From VRUE01 sp963703335 (GTDB lineage: Bacteria; Actinomycetota; Thermoleophilia; Solirubrobacterales; 70-9): a stretch of 64,000 nt of DNA. The notes under the pieces are model-generated. The model was given only the letters and a program-made list of their open reading frames with translations. It did no database searches and was not told where the DNA came from. Below are positions 43,380-51,014 of this stretch, in pieces; position 1 is the stretch's first letter, and each line of letters starts with the position of its first letter. Made by a program: the position numbers and the translations under genes. The DNA lies in contig OY969812.1 in NCBI GenBank assembly GCA_963703335.1, positions 868,001 to 932,000 on the forward strand, in the 5' to 3' direction.

Positions 43380-43853
43380 TCATGAACCGGCTGCCTTGAC
43401 CAGCTTCACCAGGCGCCGCCGCAGCTTCTTCAGTCGCTTTGTCGCGACGTAGGGCGCGAGCTCCTCATTGGCCTTGCCCTGGCTGGTGCGGCGATCTTCG
43501 ACCAGCCGCCGCATCGCCTCACGATCGGCCGGCGCTGCCTCGTTGGCGAGCCCTTCCAGCAGAGCGATTTCGACGTCGGCGTCGCGCCGCTCGCCGAGCG
43601 CGTCGGCCAGGGCCTTTACCTTCTTCAGCGCCTTACGGTGCCGCTTGACCGGGAAGCAGGGCGCGAAGATCTCGAGCGCCGCACGCAACCGGCGAGTCGC
43701 CACTCGCATGTCATGGACGCGCTCGACGTCTTCAAGGTCGAGAACTCCCTCGGCGTGCTCGAAGACTTCGCTGGCACGAACCTTTACCGCCCGCGCGGCC
43801 GCCTCCGAAAACGAGCCCTCGCAGTCGAGCTCGACCTTGCGTGCACCAGCCAC
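43380..43853 (-). CDS. CHAD domain protein
   Basis: A 157-residue helical protein: VERVHDMRVATRRLRAALEI, RKALKKVKALADALGERRD and a very basic C-terminus (KRLKKLRRRLVKLVKAAG). The HDMR and RRLR motifs are those of CHAD polyphosphate-binding domains. GTG 43853. The following gene (43351) carries the second half-like domain, 28 nt away. Confidence 0.85.
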   Translation of the reverse strand: MAGARKVELDCEGSFSEAAARAVKVRASEVFEHAEGVLDLEDVERVHDMRVATRRLRAALEIFAPCFPVKRHRKALKKVKALADALGERRDADVEIALLEGLANEAAPADREAMRRLVEDRRTSQGKANEELAPYVATKRLKKLRRRLVKLVKAAGS

Positions 43854-43886
43854 GCAACGAGGCTAAACGACCGGGCTCCTCCGCCG

Positions 43887-44810
43887 CTAAGCGACGAGGC
43901 GCAGGCGGGAGCCGTTGGCGCTGCCGTTGAGGAGGTCAAGGATGACCCCCTCGCGCAGGCCGCCCTTGCCGATTTGCAAAGGCTGGCCGAGCAACTCGGA
44001 GACCTTCTCCAACAGCAGGACGCCGGTGGTGAGGATGCGCACCCGTTCTGGATCGAGCTCAAAGCGACGAGCGACCTCGGCAGCCGGGTCGCCGCAGAGC
44101 ACGCGGATGCCCCGCTCCAAGGTCTCGTACTCGAGCACGGCGCCGACCAGACGACGCAGTGACGTGGCGCTGCCCCCGACCGCGACCGCTTGCGCGGGGT
44201 GCTCGATCTCGACCCCGCTGAAGATGTCATCGATGCGGTCGCGGATCTTGCGGATCTCGGCCGCGGAGGGGGGGTCCGAGGAGATCAGCTCGTCGGCGAG
44301 CACACCAGAGCCGACCCGCCAGGAGCGCACCTCGCTGGCGCCTCCCGGCACGGTGCCGAGGATCACCTCGGTCGAACCGCCGCCAACGTCAACGACCCCA
44401 ACCCTGCCCTCGACCGGATGGCCGAGCGTCTTGGTCGCGCCGATGAACGAGAGCCTCCCCTCCTCCTCATCACTGAGCACCTCAACCCGAATGCCCGCCG
44501 CGTCGCCGATCGCCACCGCGACCTCGTCGCTGTTCGAAGCCTCGCGCACGGCCGCGGTAGCGACGGCGCGGATCTCCTCCGCGCCAAGCTCTTTCGCCAG
44601 CCGCACCTGAGTCGCGACAACGCCGCAGACCTCATCGACCTTCTCCCCAAGGATCGCCCCATCCCCATCAAGCGCCTTGTTGATCCGCGTATACGCCCGC
44701 TGCTCCATCACCTTCTTCAACTGCCCATCAACGGGCTCCGCCACGAGCACGCGCGTCGTATTCGATCCAATATCTATAGCGGCACAGAGCGTCACAGCGT
44801 TCTCTCGCAT
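43887..44810 (-). CDS. Exopolyphosphatase/pppGpp phosphohydrolase family
   Basis: A 307-residue Ppx/GppA protein: AIDIGSNTTRVLVAEP (phosphate 1 motif), YTRINKAL, IRAVATAAVREASN, SDEEEGRLSF and VGVVDVGGGSTEVILG (phosphate 2 motif). Length fits the short actinobacterial Ppx class without the extra HD domain. It degrades polyphosphate or pppGpp. Start ATG 44810 is used. Confidence 0.9.
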   Translation of the reverse strand: MRENAVTLCAAIDIGSNTTRVLVAEPVDGQLKKVMEQRAYTRINKALDGDGAILGEKVDEVCGVVATQVRLAKELGAEEIRAVATAAVREASNSDEVAVAIGDAAGIRVEVLSDEEEGRLSFIGATKTLGHPVEGRVGVVDVGGGSTEVILGTVPGGASEVRSWRVGSGVLADELISSDPPSAAEIRKIRDRIDDIFSGVEIEHPAQAVAVGGSATSLRRLVGAVLEYETLERGIRVLCGDPAAEVARRFELDPERVRILTTGVLLLEKVSELLGQPLQIGKGGLREGVILDLLNGSANGSRLRLVA

Positions 44811-44857
44811 GTTCCCAGACCCGCCGGATCTCAACCGTCAGCCGGACGGGCTACTCG

Positions 44858-44952
44858 GGGCGGGTGGCGCCGTTTTGGGGGACCACCCCGAGGAGGCGGC
44901 GCAGCCGCCCCCGCAGCGGGTGGTGGCACCAAAACGGTGACAGGACCCGCCC
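44858..44952 (-). terminator. Large imperfect palindrome downstream of phoU
   Basis: Left arm 44858-44888 and right arm 44918-44952 are complementary over about 28 of 31 bp with one small bulge region (shared core CCGTTTTGG). Inside lies a second perfect hairpin GGCGGC-GCA-GCCGCC (44895-44909). It starts right after the phoU stop and so likely separates phoU from ppx transcripts. Confidence 0.6.
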
Positions 44953-44955
44953 CGC

Positions 44956-45651
44956 CTAGCCTGCTGGATGCGAGGCGTCCTCGAACTCCTGAAACAGCCC
45001 CGTGACGACAAAGGCGACCTGCTCGCCGATATCGACAGCGTTGTCGCCGATCCGCTCGATCGCGCGAGCGGCCAGCAGCATTGTCATCGCCCACTCGCGC
45101 TTGTCGGCGTCGTCGCCGATCTCGAGAGCGAGGCGAAAGCATTCGCGATTGAGGTTGTCGACGACGTCGTCCTGGCGGACCAGGTCGCGCGCGAGTTCGA
45201 CGTCACGGTCCGAAAAGGCCCGCTTGGATTGGCTGATCAGCGTCTTCGTCTGCCCACCCATCGCCAGGATCAGCTTAATCATCTCCCGGTCCGCCGGCGG
45301 CTCGTTGCCGGTCAGCGGGATCATCTTGCAGATGTTCACGCACTGGTCGCCCATCCGCTCGACGTTCTTGAGCACGTGCAGGAGCGCCGAGATCAGCCGC
45401 AGGTCGGTTGCCACCGGCGATTGCGTCGCCAGCAGCGTGATCAGCGCCTGATGCACCTCCAAGTAGCGGCCGTCGATGCGGTCATCGTCGGCGACGACGA
45501 TCTGCGCCAACTCGACGTCCTGGTGCTCGATCGCTTCCATCGTGCGACTCAGCGCCGCGCTCGCCAGGTCGAGCCCGCCCATCGAGCTCGCCTCGAGCTG
45601 CTCGAGTTCCTGCTGGTAGTGGACCCGGGTCTGCTCGACCACCGGGCTCAC
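44956..45651 (-). CDS. phoU: Phosphate signalling protein PhoU
   Basis: A 231-residue PhoU with two three-helix bundles; conserved metal motifs E-x3-D-x3-D are visible in VVADDDRIDGRYLEVHQ and VRQDDVVDNLNRECF, and NVERMGDQCVNI / AIERIGDNAVDIGE are the hallmark repeats. PhoU links the Pst transporter to the sensor kinase and represses the Pho response when phosphate is plentiful. GTG 45651 overlaps pstB by four bases. Confidence 0.95.
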   Translation of the reverse strand: MSPVVEQTRVHYQQELEQLEASSMGGLDLASAALSRTMEAIEHQDVELAQIVVADDDRIDGRYLEVHQALITLLATQSPVATDLRLISALLHVLKNVERMGDQCVNICKMIPLTGNEPPADREMIKLILAMGGQTKTLISQSKRAFSDRDVELARDLVRQDDVVDNLNRECFRLALEIGDDADKREWAMTMLLAARAIERIGDNAVDIGEQVAFVVTGLFQEFEDASHPAG

Positions 45652-46553
45652 CCAACCTTGCCGGAGACGTAGTCCTCGGTGCGGCCGTCGGCCGGGTTGG
45701 TGAAGATCTTCTCGGTGTCGTCGTACTCGACGAGGCGGCCCCAACGGTTGTCCTCGTCGGCATCGAGCTCGACCATGAGAAAGGCGGTGCGGTCGGAGAC
45801 GCGCGCCGCCTGCTGCATGTTGTGAGTGACGATCACGATCGAGAATTCTTTCTTCAACTCGATCATCAGATCCTCGATCTTGCCGGTCGAGATCGGGTCG
45901 AGCGCCGAGCAGGGCTCGTCCATCAGGATCGTATCCGGCTGCACAGCAATGCAGCGAGCGATGCAGAGGCGTTGCTGCTGGCCGCCGGAGAGGCCAAAGG
46001 CGTTGTCGTCGAGACGGTCCTTTACCTCGCCCCAGAGCGCCGCACTGCGCAGGGCTTTCTCGACCGTGGCCTCGAGGTCATCCTTGCGGCCGAGGATGCG
46101 CGGCCCGAAGGCGACGTTGTCGTAGATCGACTTAGGAAACGGGTTCGGCTTCTGGAAGACCATCCCGATCAGCTTGCGCACCTGCACCGGGTCGACGGCC
46201 TCACCGTAGAGATCCTCGCCGTGGTAGAGCAGGTCGCCGCGCACTTCCGCCCCGGGGATCAGGTCGTTCATCCGGTTCAGGCAGCGCAGCAGGGTGCTCT
46301 TGCCGCAGCCCGAAGGGCCAATCAGCGCCGTCACGTCGTTGCGGTGGACATCCATCGAGATGCCCTTGACGGCTGAGACTCCGCTGTAGAGGACCTCGAC
46401 GCCCTTCATCTCGAACACTTTTTCCCGCAGGCCGCTGTGGCCGCCCTGGAACTCTCCGGGGCGCACGGCGATCGCGGCCCGTTCCGCCGCCGCCTCGCGG
46501 GCCTCGCGGCCGCTTCCCGCCCTGGTCTCGTCGTGTGCCATCTGCTTGCTCAC
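45648..46553 (-). CDS. pstB: Phosphate ABC transporter ATPase PstB
   Basis: A 301-residue ATPase: IGPSGCGKSTLLRCLNRMND (Walker A), VFQKPNPFPKSIYDNVAFGP, LSGGQQQRLCIARCIAV (signature), LMDEPCSALDPIST (Walker B) and VTHNMQQAARVSD (switch His). The N-terminus carries an unusual 45-residue charged extension before the domain (GREAREAAAERAAIAVRPGE); the start may lie later, but GTG 46553 is the only good one. Part of pstSCAB-phoU. Confidence 0.95.
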   Translation of the reverse strand: MSKQMAHDETRAGSGREAREAAAERAAIAVRPGEFQGGHSGLREKVFEMKGVEVLYSGVSAVKGISMDVHRNDVTALIGPSGCGKSTLLRCLNRMNDLIPGAEVRGDLLYHGEDLYGEAVDPVQVRKLIGMVFQKPNPFPKSIYDNVAFGPRILGRKDDLEATVEKALRSAALWGEVKDRLDDNAFGLSGGQQQRLCIARCIAVQPDTILMDEPCSALDPISTGKIEDLMIELKKEFSIVIVTHNMQQAARVSDRTAFLMVELDADEDNRWGRLVEYDDTEKIFTNPADGRTEDYVSGKVG

Positions 46554-46563
46554 CCTAGACCAC

Positions 46564-47508
46564 CTACCATCTCTGCTCGTAACGATTTCGTAGCCAGATA
46601 GCGAAAGAGTTCATCGCCAGCAGCACGACCAGCATGACGATGATCCCGGCCGCGGCCAACGCCTGGAACTCCTCTTGGGGACGCGTCGCGTAGTTATAGA
46701 TCTGCACCGGCAGCGCCGTGTAGCCATCGCTACCGAACGGTTCCGGATCGAAGGTGACGAACGAGGCGGCGCCGACCAGCAGCAACGGCGCTGCCTCACC
46801 CAACGCTCGCGAGACCGCGAGGATGATTCCGGTGATGATTCCCGGGATCGAGGCCGGTAGGACCTGGGTGCGAATCGTCTGCCATTGGGTGGCACCGAGC
46901 GCAAGCGAGCCCTGGCGGATCGAGTCCGGAACGGCACGGATCGCCTCGCGGGCGGCGATGATCACCATCGGCAACACCAGCAGCGCCAGCGTCAGCGAGC
47001 CCGCGGCGAGAACGAACCCGAGGTCGAGCGGCCCGCGCACGATAAAGCCGAGCCCGAGGATGCCGTAGATGATCGAGGGAACCGCGGCGAGGTTCTGGAC
47101 GTTCACCTCTATCGCGCGGTTCCACCAGCGTGTGTTGTCCGCGTACTCCTCGAGATAGAGGGCCGCGCCGATGCCGATCGGAACGACGAAGAGCATCACC
47201 CCTGCGATCAGCTCCAGCGAGCCGATTATCGCCGGCCGAAAGCCCGCGTTCTCGGGGTTGATCGCGGAGGGGCCGTTGGTGAAGAGGTCCGGGCTGAGCG
47301 CTGAGGATCCCTTGACGAATGCCTGAATGAGCAGCGCCAGCAAACCTGCCAGGGCGATTGAGATCGCCAGTAGGAGCAGGCCCGCGAAGACCGCGTTGCG
47401 GATCACGTCACTCCGTGGCTGGTTGCTCAGCATTGCCCGCGTCGTTGCCCGCGCCCCGGCGACCGCCAGCCTATTGCGGGGCGCCGCCGTACCCCGCCCG
47501 GCCATCAC
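46564..47508 (-). CDS. pstA: Phosphate ABC transporter permease PstA
   Basis: A 314-residue permease with six membrane spans and the EAA-loop segment REAIRAVPDSIRQGSLALGA-TQWQTI near residue 200. ALYLEEYADNTRWWNRAIE and VPSIIYGILGLG match PstA. ATG 47508 overlaps pstC by four bases. Internal ATG (MLSNQPRS) is a possible alternative start. Confidence 0.95.
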   Translation of the reverse strand: MMAGRGTAAPRNRLAVAGARATTRAMLSNQPRSDVIRNAVFAGLLLLAISIALAGLLALLIQAFVKGSSALSPDLFTNGPSAINPENAGFRPAIIGSLELIAGVMLFVVPIGIGAALYLEEYADNTRWWNRAIEVNVQNLAAVPSIIYGILGLGFIVRGPLDLGFVLAAGSLTLALLVLPMVIIAAREAIRAVPDSIRQGSLALGATQWQTIRTQVLPASIPGIITGIILAVSRALGEAAPLLLVGAASFVTFDPEPFGSDGYTALPVQIYNYATRPQEEFQALAAAGIIVMLVVLLAMNSFAIWLRNRYEQRW

Positions 47509-48470
47509 TCGTAGACCTCGCGGTATTTGCGAACCAGCCTGATGCTGATCACGTTCATCGCCAGCGTCATCAGGAAGAGCAGCGTGCCCACCGCGAAGAT
47601 CGACTTGTAGCTGATCGAGCCGGCCGGTATGTCACCCGTCGCGGTGACCGCTATGTAGGAGGTCATCGCCTGGATCGCCTCGTTGGGCCAGCCGGTCAGG
47701 TTCGGGGTCGAGCCGGCCGCGAGGACGACGATCATCGTCTCTCCGACGGCGCGCGAGATCGCCAGCACAATTGAAGCAACGATGCCCGAGAGGGCAGCCG
47801 GGAAGACGACTTTGGTCGAGACCTCCATCTTCGTCGACCCCATCGCGTAGGCGCCTTCACGCAGGCCGCGTGGCACCGCCGACATCGCGTCATCTGAGAG
47901 CGAGGCGATGATCGGCACGACCATCAGGCCGATGCCGAGGCTGGCGGCAAGCGCCATGAAGGGTTTACCGACCGCGCCGCCGTGCAATCCATCCGGCCAG
48001 AGCGGTTGGATCAGCTCGGGAAGGAGGAAGCTGACGGCGAAGAACCCGATCGCCACGGTCGGTATGCCGGCGAGGATCTCGAGGGTCGGCTTGAGCGTCT
48101 TGCGCACCCGCGGGGGGGCGTACTCACTGAGGTAGATCGCCGCCCCGAGGCCGACCGGAACCGCGAACAGCATCGCCCAGAAGGTGACGTTGAGGGTGCC
48201 GGCGACGATCGCCAGCACGCCGAAGCTGGGCGGCTCGAACTGGGGAGTCCACTCGGTGCCGAAGAATTCGCCGATCGAGACGATTCCGAAGAAACCGGTC
48301 ATCGGGCCGATCAGCGAGATGACGATAGCGGTCGTGGTGAGGACGGAGAGGACGCCGCAGAGGGCGAGCAGGCCCTGGATCGCCCTCTCGCCGTAACGCC
48401 GGCTCGGGGCTTGGAGCCGGCCGGGAAGATTCCCGGCCGGCTCCAAAGTCCCTTTGCCAGTACCGATCAC
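47505..48470 (-). CDS. pstC: Phosphate ABC transporter permease PstC
   Basis: A 321-residue permease with six spans and the EAA segment SAVPRGLREGAYAMGSTKME. FFGIVSIGEFFGTEWTPQFE and IYLSEYAPPRVRKTLKPTLE match PstC. The first 20 codons lie inside a perfect 36-bp palindrome (48411-48446). GTG 48470 begins 15 nt after the pstS stop. Substrate path is completed by PstS, PstA and PstB. Confidence 0.95.
   Translation of the reverse strand: MIGTGKGTLEPAGNLPGRLQAPSRRYGERAIQGLLALCGVLSVLTTTAIVISLIGPMTGFFGIVSIGEFFGTEWTPQFEPPSFGVLAIVAGTLNVTFWAMLFAVPVGLGAAIYLSEYAPPRVRKTLKPTLEILAGIPTVAIGFFAVSFLLPELIQPLWPDGLHGGAVGKPFMALAASLGIGLMVVPIIASLSDDAMSAVPRGLREGAYAMGSTKMEVSTKVVFPAALSGIVASIVLAISRAVGETMIVVLAAGSTPNLTGWPNEAIQAMTSYIAVTATGDIPAGSISYKSIFAVGTLLFLMTLAMNVISIRLVRKYREVYE
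48411..48446. repeat. Perfect palindrome at the pstS-pstC junction
   Basis: TTGGAGCCGGCCGGGAA (48411-48427) and its exact complement at 48430-48446 form a 17-bp stem with a two-base loop inside the 5' end of pstC. In many pst operons a stem-loop after pstS stabilises pstS mRNA and lowers expression of the membrane genes; this one could do so. Confidence 0.7.
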
Positions 48471-48485
48471 GAGCTGGAGGCGGCG

Positions 48486-49445
48486 CTAGGCGCCAGCCTT
48501 TGCCGCGGCCGCTTCGGACTCTTCGAGCTGTGCTTCGGTCAGCGGCACGAAGCCAACCGCTTCGGCGATGTCGGTTACGTTTTCGAGGTAGTAATCGACG
48601 AACGCCTTGACCTCTGGCTTCTTCAGCGCCGAGTCGCTCGGGTAGATGAAGAGCGGCCGGCTGAGGGGCGAGTAGGAACCGTCCTGAGCCGTTTCCACAG
48701 AGGGACCGACGCAACCTTTGCCGTTGTCGACTTCCAGTGCTTTCAGCTCGCCTTCGTTCTCTGTGTAATAGGAGAAGCCGGCGTAGCCCATGCCGCCGGG
48801 CGCGCCCTCGACACCGGTAACGGTGGCGTTGTCATTCTCTCCGACGTTGTTGTAGTCCTTGCGGGTAGCACCCTCCTCACCGTTGATTTCTTCGGTGAAG
48901 TAGTCAAAGGTGCCCGAGTCGGTGCCGGGCCCAAACAGGGCGAGCTCCTCGTCGAATTCCTCTTTCAGGCCCGGAATTTCGTCCCAGTTGGAGATTTTCG
49001 AGTCGGGGCCCCAGACGGCGGCCAGCTGGTCGACGGTGAGACAGGCGACCGGGTTTTCGTTGTTGATCATCACGGTCAGCGCGTCGGTGGCGACGTGGAC
49101 GTCCTCGTAGCCGATGCCCTGCTTCTTGCAGTTGGCGACCTCTTCGGCCTCGATTTCACGCGAGGCGTCGCTGATGTCGGTTTCGCCGGCACAGAATTTT
49201 TCGAAGCCGCCACCGGTGCCCGCGGTCCCGACGGTTACCTTGACATCCGGGTTTTCCGCCTGGAATTCCTCGGCGACCGCTTCAGTGAGGGGCGCGACGG
49301 TGCTCGAACCATCGATGCGGATCGACCCCGAGAGGTCACCGCTGCCGCTGGCGCTCGATTCGTCGTCGCTGCTGCCACAGGCCGCAACGCCGATCGCCAG
49401 GGCGGCCGCGGAGGCGACTACGGCAAGCCATCTGGAGCTTTTCAC
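48486..49445 (-). CDS. pstS: Phosphate-binding lipoprotein PstS
   Basis: A 319-residue solute-binding lipoprotein: signal peptide with lipobox IGVAACGSS, then IRIDGSSTVAPLTEAVAEE (phosphate-binding helix start), SDASREIEAEEVANCK, and GTDSGTFDYFTEEI, with the C-terminal EAVGFVPLTEAQL. Start GTG 49445 follows AAGGAGA. High-affinity phosphate capture at the cell surface. First gene of pstSCAB-phoU, with a Pho-type box upstream. Confidence 0.95.
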   Translation of the reverse strand: MKSSRWLAVVASAAALAIGVAACGSSDDESSASGSGDLSGSIRIDGSSTVAPLTEAVAEEFQAENPDVKVTVGTAGTGGGFEKFCAGETDISDASREIEAEEVANCKKQGIGYEDVHVATDALTVMINNENPVACLTVDQLAAVWGPDSKISNWDEIPGLKEEFDEELALFGPGTDSGTFDYFTEEINGEEGATRKDYNNVGENDNATVTGVEGAPGGMGYAGFSYYTENEGELKALEVDNGKGCVGPSVETAQDGSYSPLSRPLFIYPSDSALKKPEVKAFVDYYLENVTDIAEAVGFVPLTEAQLEESEAAAAKAGA

Positions 49446-49528
49446 TCTGTCTCCTTCTCGTTTCTCATGGGTTGACGGCCCTAGGGGCCGGCCGACGCTC
49501 GCCACACTCTCAGCGGCTGCGAGAGAGC

Positions 49529-49569
49529 TTGTTACCTGCGTGTATCGAGGTTGTGAAAAAGATGTAAAA
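49529..49569 (-). promoter_or_regulatory. Pho-type box and promoter for pstS
   Basis: On the minus strand three seven-base units TTTTACA, TTTCACA and CGATACA are spaced exactly 11 bp apart (plus-strand positions 49563-49569, 49552-49558, 49541-49547). A -10 box TAACAA follows at 49534-49529, placing the repeats at about -19 to -47. This is the arrangement of PhoP/PhoB boxes. Confidence 0.7.
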
Positions 49570-49589
49570 GACCCGGACCCGCACCCGCC

Positions 49590-49877
49590 CTAGCCCTCCG
49601 GCGAAAAGCGGTAGCCGATGCCGCTGTGGGTGTGGATCAGGCGCTGGCCGGGCAGCGCCTCGCCCAGCTTCTGGCGCAGGCGGCTGACGTAAACGTCAAC
49701 GGAGCGGTCATCGTGGCGAGGCTCTCGACCCCAAACCTCGGCGTAGAGTTCCTCGCGGGTGAGGATGCGCTGCGGATGCGCAGCCAGTGTGGTCAGCAGC
49801 TGCAGCTCGCGCACGGTCAGACTCAACGGACGGCCGTCGACGAGGGCTGCGTGCTCCTCGGGCCTGATCTCCAACAT
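49590..49877 (-). CDS. Stand-alone OmpR/PhoB-type DNA-binding domain
   Basis: A 95-residue protein consisting only of the winged-helix effector domain: LTVRELQLLTTLAAHPQRIL, TREELYAEVWG, DDRSVDVYVSRLRQKLGE (recognition helix) and THSGIGYRFSPEG. There is no receiver domain and no in-frame remnant of one. It lies 36 nt after the full response regulator and about 145 nt before pstS. It could act as a competitor or partner of the full regulator at Pho boxes. Confidence 0.85.
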   Translation of the reverse strand: MLEIRPEEHAALVDGRPLSLTVRELQLLTTLAAHPQRILTREELYAEVWGREPRHDDRSVDVYVSRLRQKLGEALPGQRLIHTHSGIGYRFSPEG

Positions 49878-49913
49878 GGCCCGCGAGGATGGCCGCAGTG
49901 AGCGGGTGTGCGG

Positions 49914-50720
49914 TTACGCGACCGTAAAGCTGCTGTGAACTACTTGTGAATCGGTGGCCCGGGGATCGACGCTGGCGATCGACGCCTCCTCGGCCAACTC
50001 GGGTGCGACTCCGCCGACAGTCTCGGGATCGAAGCGGTAGCCAACGCCGAAGTGGGTGTGGATGTAGCGCCAGCCCGGCGAGCGCTTCTCCAGCTTCTGG
50101 CGCAGCTTGCGAATGAAGACGTCAACTGAGCGGTCGCCGTGGGCCATCGCGTAGCCCCAGACCCGCTGGTAGATCGCCTCGCGCTCGAGCACCTGGCCCT
50201 TGGTGTCGGCGAGCAGCTGCAGCAGCTCGAACTCGCGGCGGGTGAGGTCGAGGCTGCCGTCGCCGACGAAAGCCTGGAACTGATCGGCGCGAATCTCGAG
50301 CTCACCGACGACGAGCGGCCCGGCGTCGATGTCGGCGCGGCTGCGACGACGGCGGCGGGAGACGGCTTCGATTCGCGCCATCACCTCCTCTGGATGGCAG
50401 GGCTTGCCGATCCAGTCATCCACGCCCAGCCGCAGCCCGCGCACTCGCTGCGCGACCGTTGAGCGGCCGGTGCAGACGACGACGCCGAGGTCGGGCAGCA
50501 TCTCGCAGACCCGCCCCAGGTAGTCCCAGGCTTCATCGCCGAGCACGGCCATGTCGAGCAGCAGCGCGTTCAACTTCATCGCCACCAGCTCCTCCGGCGG
50601 GATCGCGCTGCTCAGCACACGTTGCTGCCAGCCGGCGGCTTCGGTGCGCTTGGAAAGGACCGTGACGAAGCCGCTGTCGTCGTCGATTACCGCGAGCCGG
50701 ATCGTCTGCTGGGGGTTCAA
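49914..50720 (-). CDS. OmpR/PhoP-type response regulator
   Basis: A 268-residue regulator. Receiver (residues 7-125): acidic pocket VIDDDSGF, likely phospho-acceptor Asp in ALLLDMAVLGDEAWDYL, Thr/Ser in CTGRST and Lys in WIGKPCHPEEV. Winged helix (about 135-235): LTRREFELLQLLADTKGQVL, GDRSVDVFIRKLRQKLE. A 30-residue acidic tail is extra. Position before pstS makes it the likely phosphate regulator (PhoP/PhoB role), though no histidine kinase gene is in the window. TTG 50720. Confidence 0.88.
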   Translation of the reverse strand: MNPQQTIRLAVIDDDSGFVTVLSKRTEAAGWQQRVLSSAIPPEELVAMKLNALLLDMAVLGDEAWDYLGRVCEMLPDLGVVVCTGRSTVAQRVRGLRLGVDDWIGKPCHPEEVMARIEAVSRRRRRSRADIDAGPLVVGELEIRADQFQAFVGDGSLDLTRREFELLQLLADTKGQVLEREAIYQRVWGYAMAHGDRSVDVFIRKLRQKLEKRSPGWRYIHTHFGVGYRFDPETVGGVAPELAEEASIASVDPRATDSQVVHSSFTVA

Positions 50721-50773
50721 GTGGACGGCGCTGGTCTCTGGCGATGGAGTGACAGTGCTGAGAAGACGGGGGG

Positions 50774-50779
50774 ATTGTA
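50774..50779 (-). promoter_or_regulatory. Predicted -10 box for the response regulator gene
   Basis: TACAAT on the minus strand, about 50 nt upstream of TTG 50720. No clear -35 is visible at 17 bp, so an activator may be required. Confidence 0.5.
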
Positions 50780-50818
50780 TGCGGTGAGGACGACGGGCGC
50801 CTGGAGAAAAGCCCTGCG

Positions 50819-50853
50819 TTCACAGGATTTTCACAGGTCAAATGGCCTAATTT
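50819..50853 (+). promoter_or_regulatory. Pho-type box and promoter directed away from the regulator gene
   Basis: TTCACAGG occurs at 50819-50826 and exactly again at 50830-50837, an 11-bp period. A -10 box TAATTT lies at 50848-50853. With a start near 50860 the repeats fall at about -23 to -41, the same place as at pstS. The orientation is toward higher coordinates, where no protein gene lies on this strand. Confidence 0.7.
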
Positions 50854-50859
50854 GCGGGA

Positions 50860-50996
50860 AAGTCGTTACCCGACCGTCTCCAGGGATTCTCTGAATGTTC
50901 ACTGCGGCGGCAAAGCGGGCCGCCAGTATTCCAGCCTCACGAGACTCCTCTCTCGTCACCGCGAACGGCCCACTGCCCCGGGCCGTTCGCCATTTT
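50860..50996 (+). ncRNA. Candidate phosphate-regulated structured RNA
   Basis: Between the Pho-box promoter at 50819-50853 and a terminator at 50961-50997 lies about 135 nt with no recognisable protein family. Three consecutive hairpins can be drawn: 50901-50927 (ACTG..GGCGGC with GCCGCCAGT, one two-base bulge), ACGAGA-CTCCTC-TCTCGT (50939-50956), and the terminator stem. A 36-codon frame (ATG 50895 to TAG 51005, preceded by AGGGA) exists but runs through the terminator, so a peptide is less likely. Possible small RNA of the Pho response; untested. Confidence 0.5.
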
Positions 50997-50997
50997 A
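50961..50997 (+). terminator. Rho-independent-like terminator
   Basis: GCGAACGGCCC (50961-50971) pairs perfectly with GGGCCGTTCGC (50980-50990), eight-nt loop, followed by CATTTTAG on the plus strand. The U-run is short. It ends the candidate RNA and may also serve the convergent end of uppP. Confidence 0.7.
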
Positions 50998-51014
50998 GGG
51001 CTTAGGAGGGTCTC

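Noticed and set aside
50895..51005. 36-codon frame with AGGGA upstream
   Set aside because: It passes through the terminator hairpin and has no recognisable features; kept only as an alternative to the RNA call.
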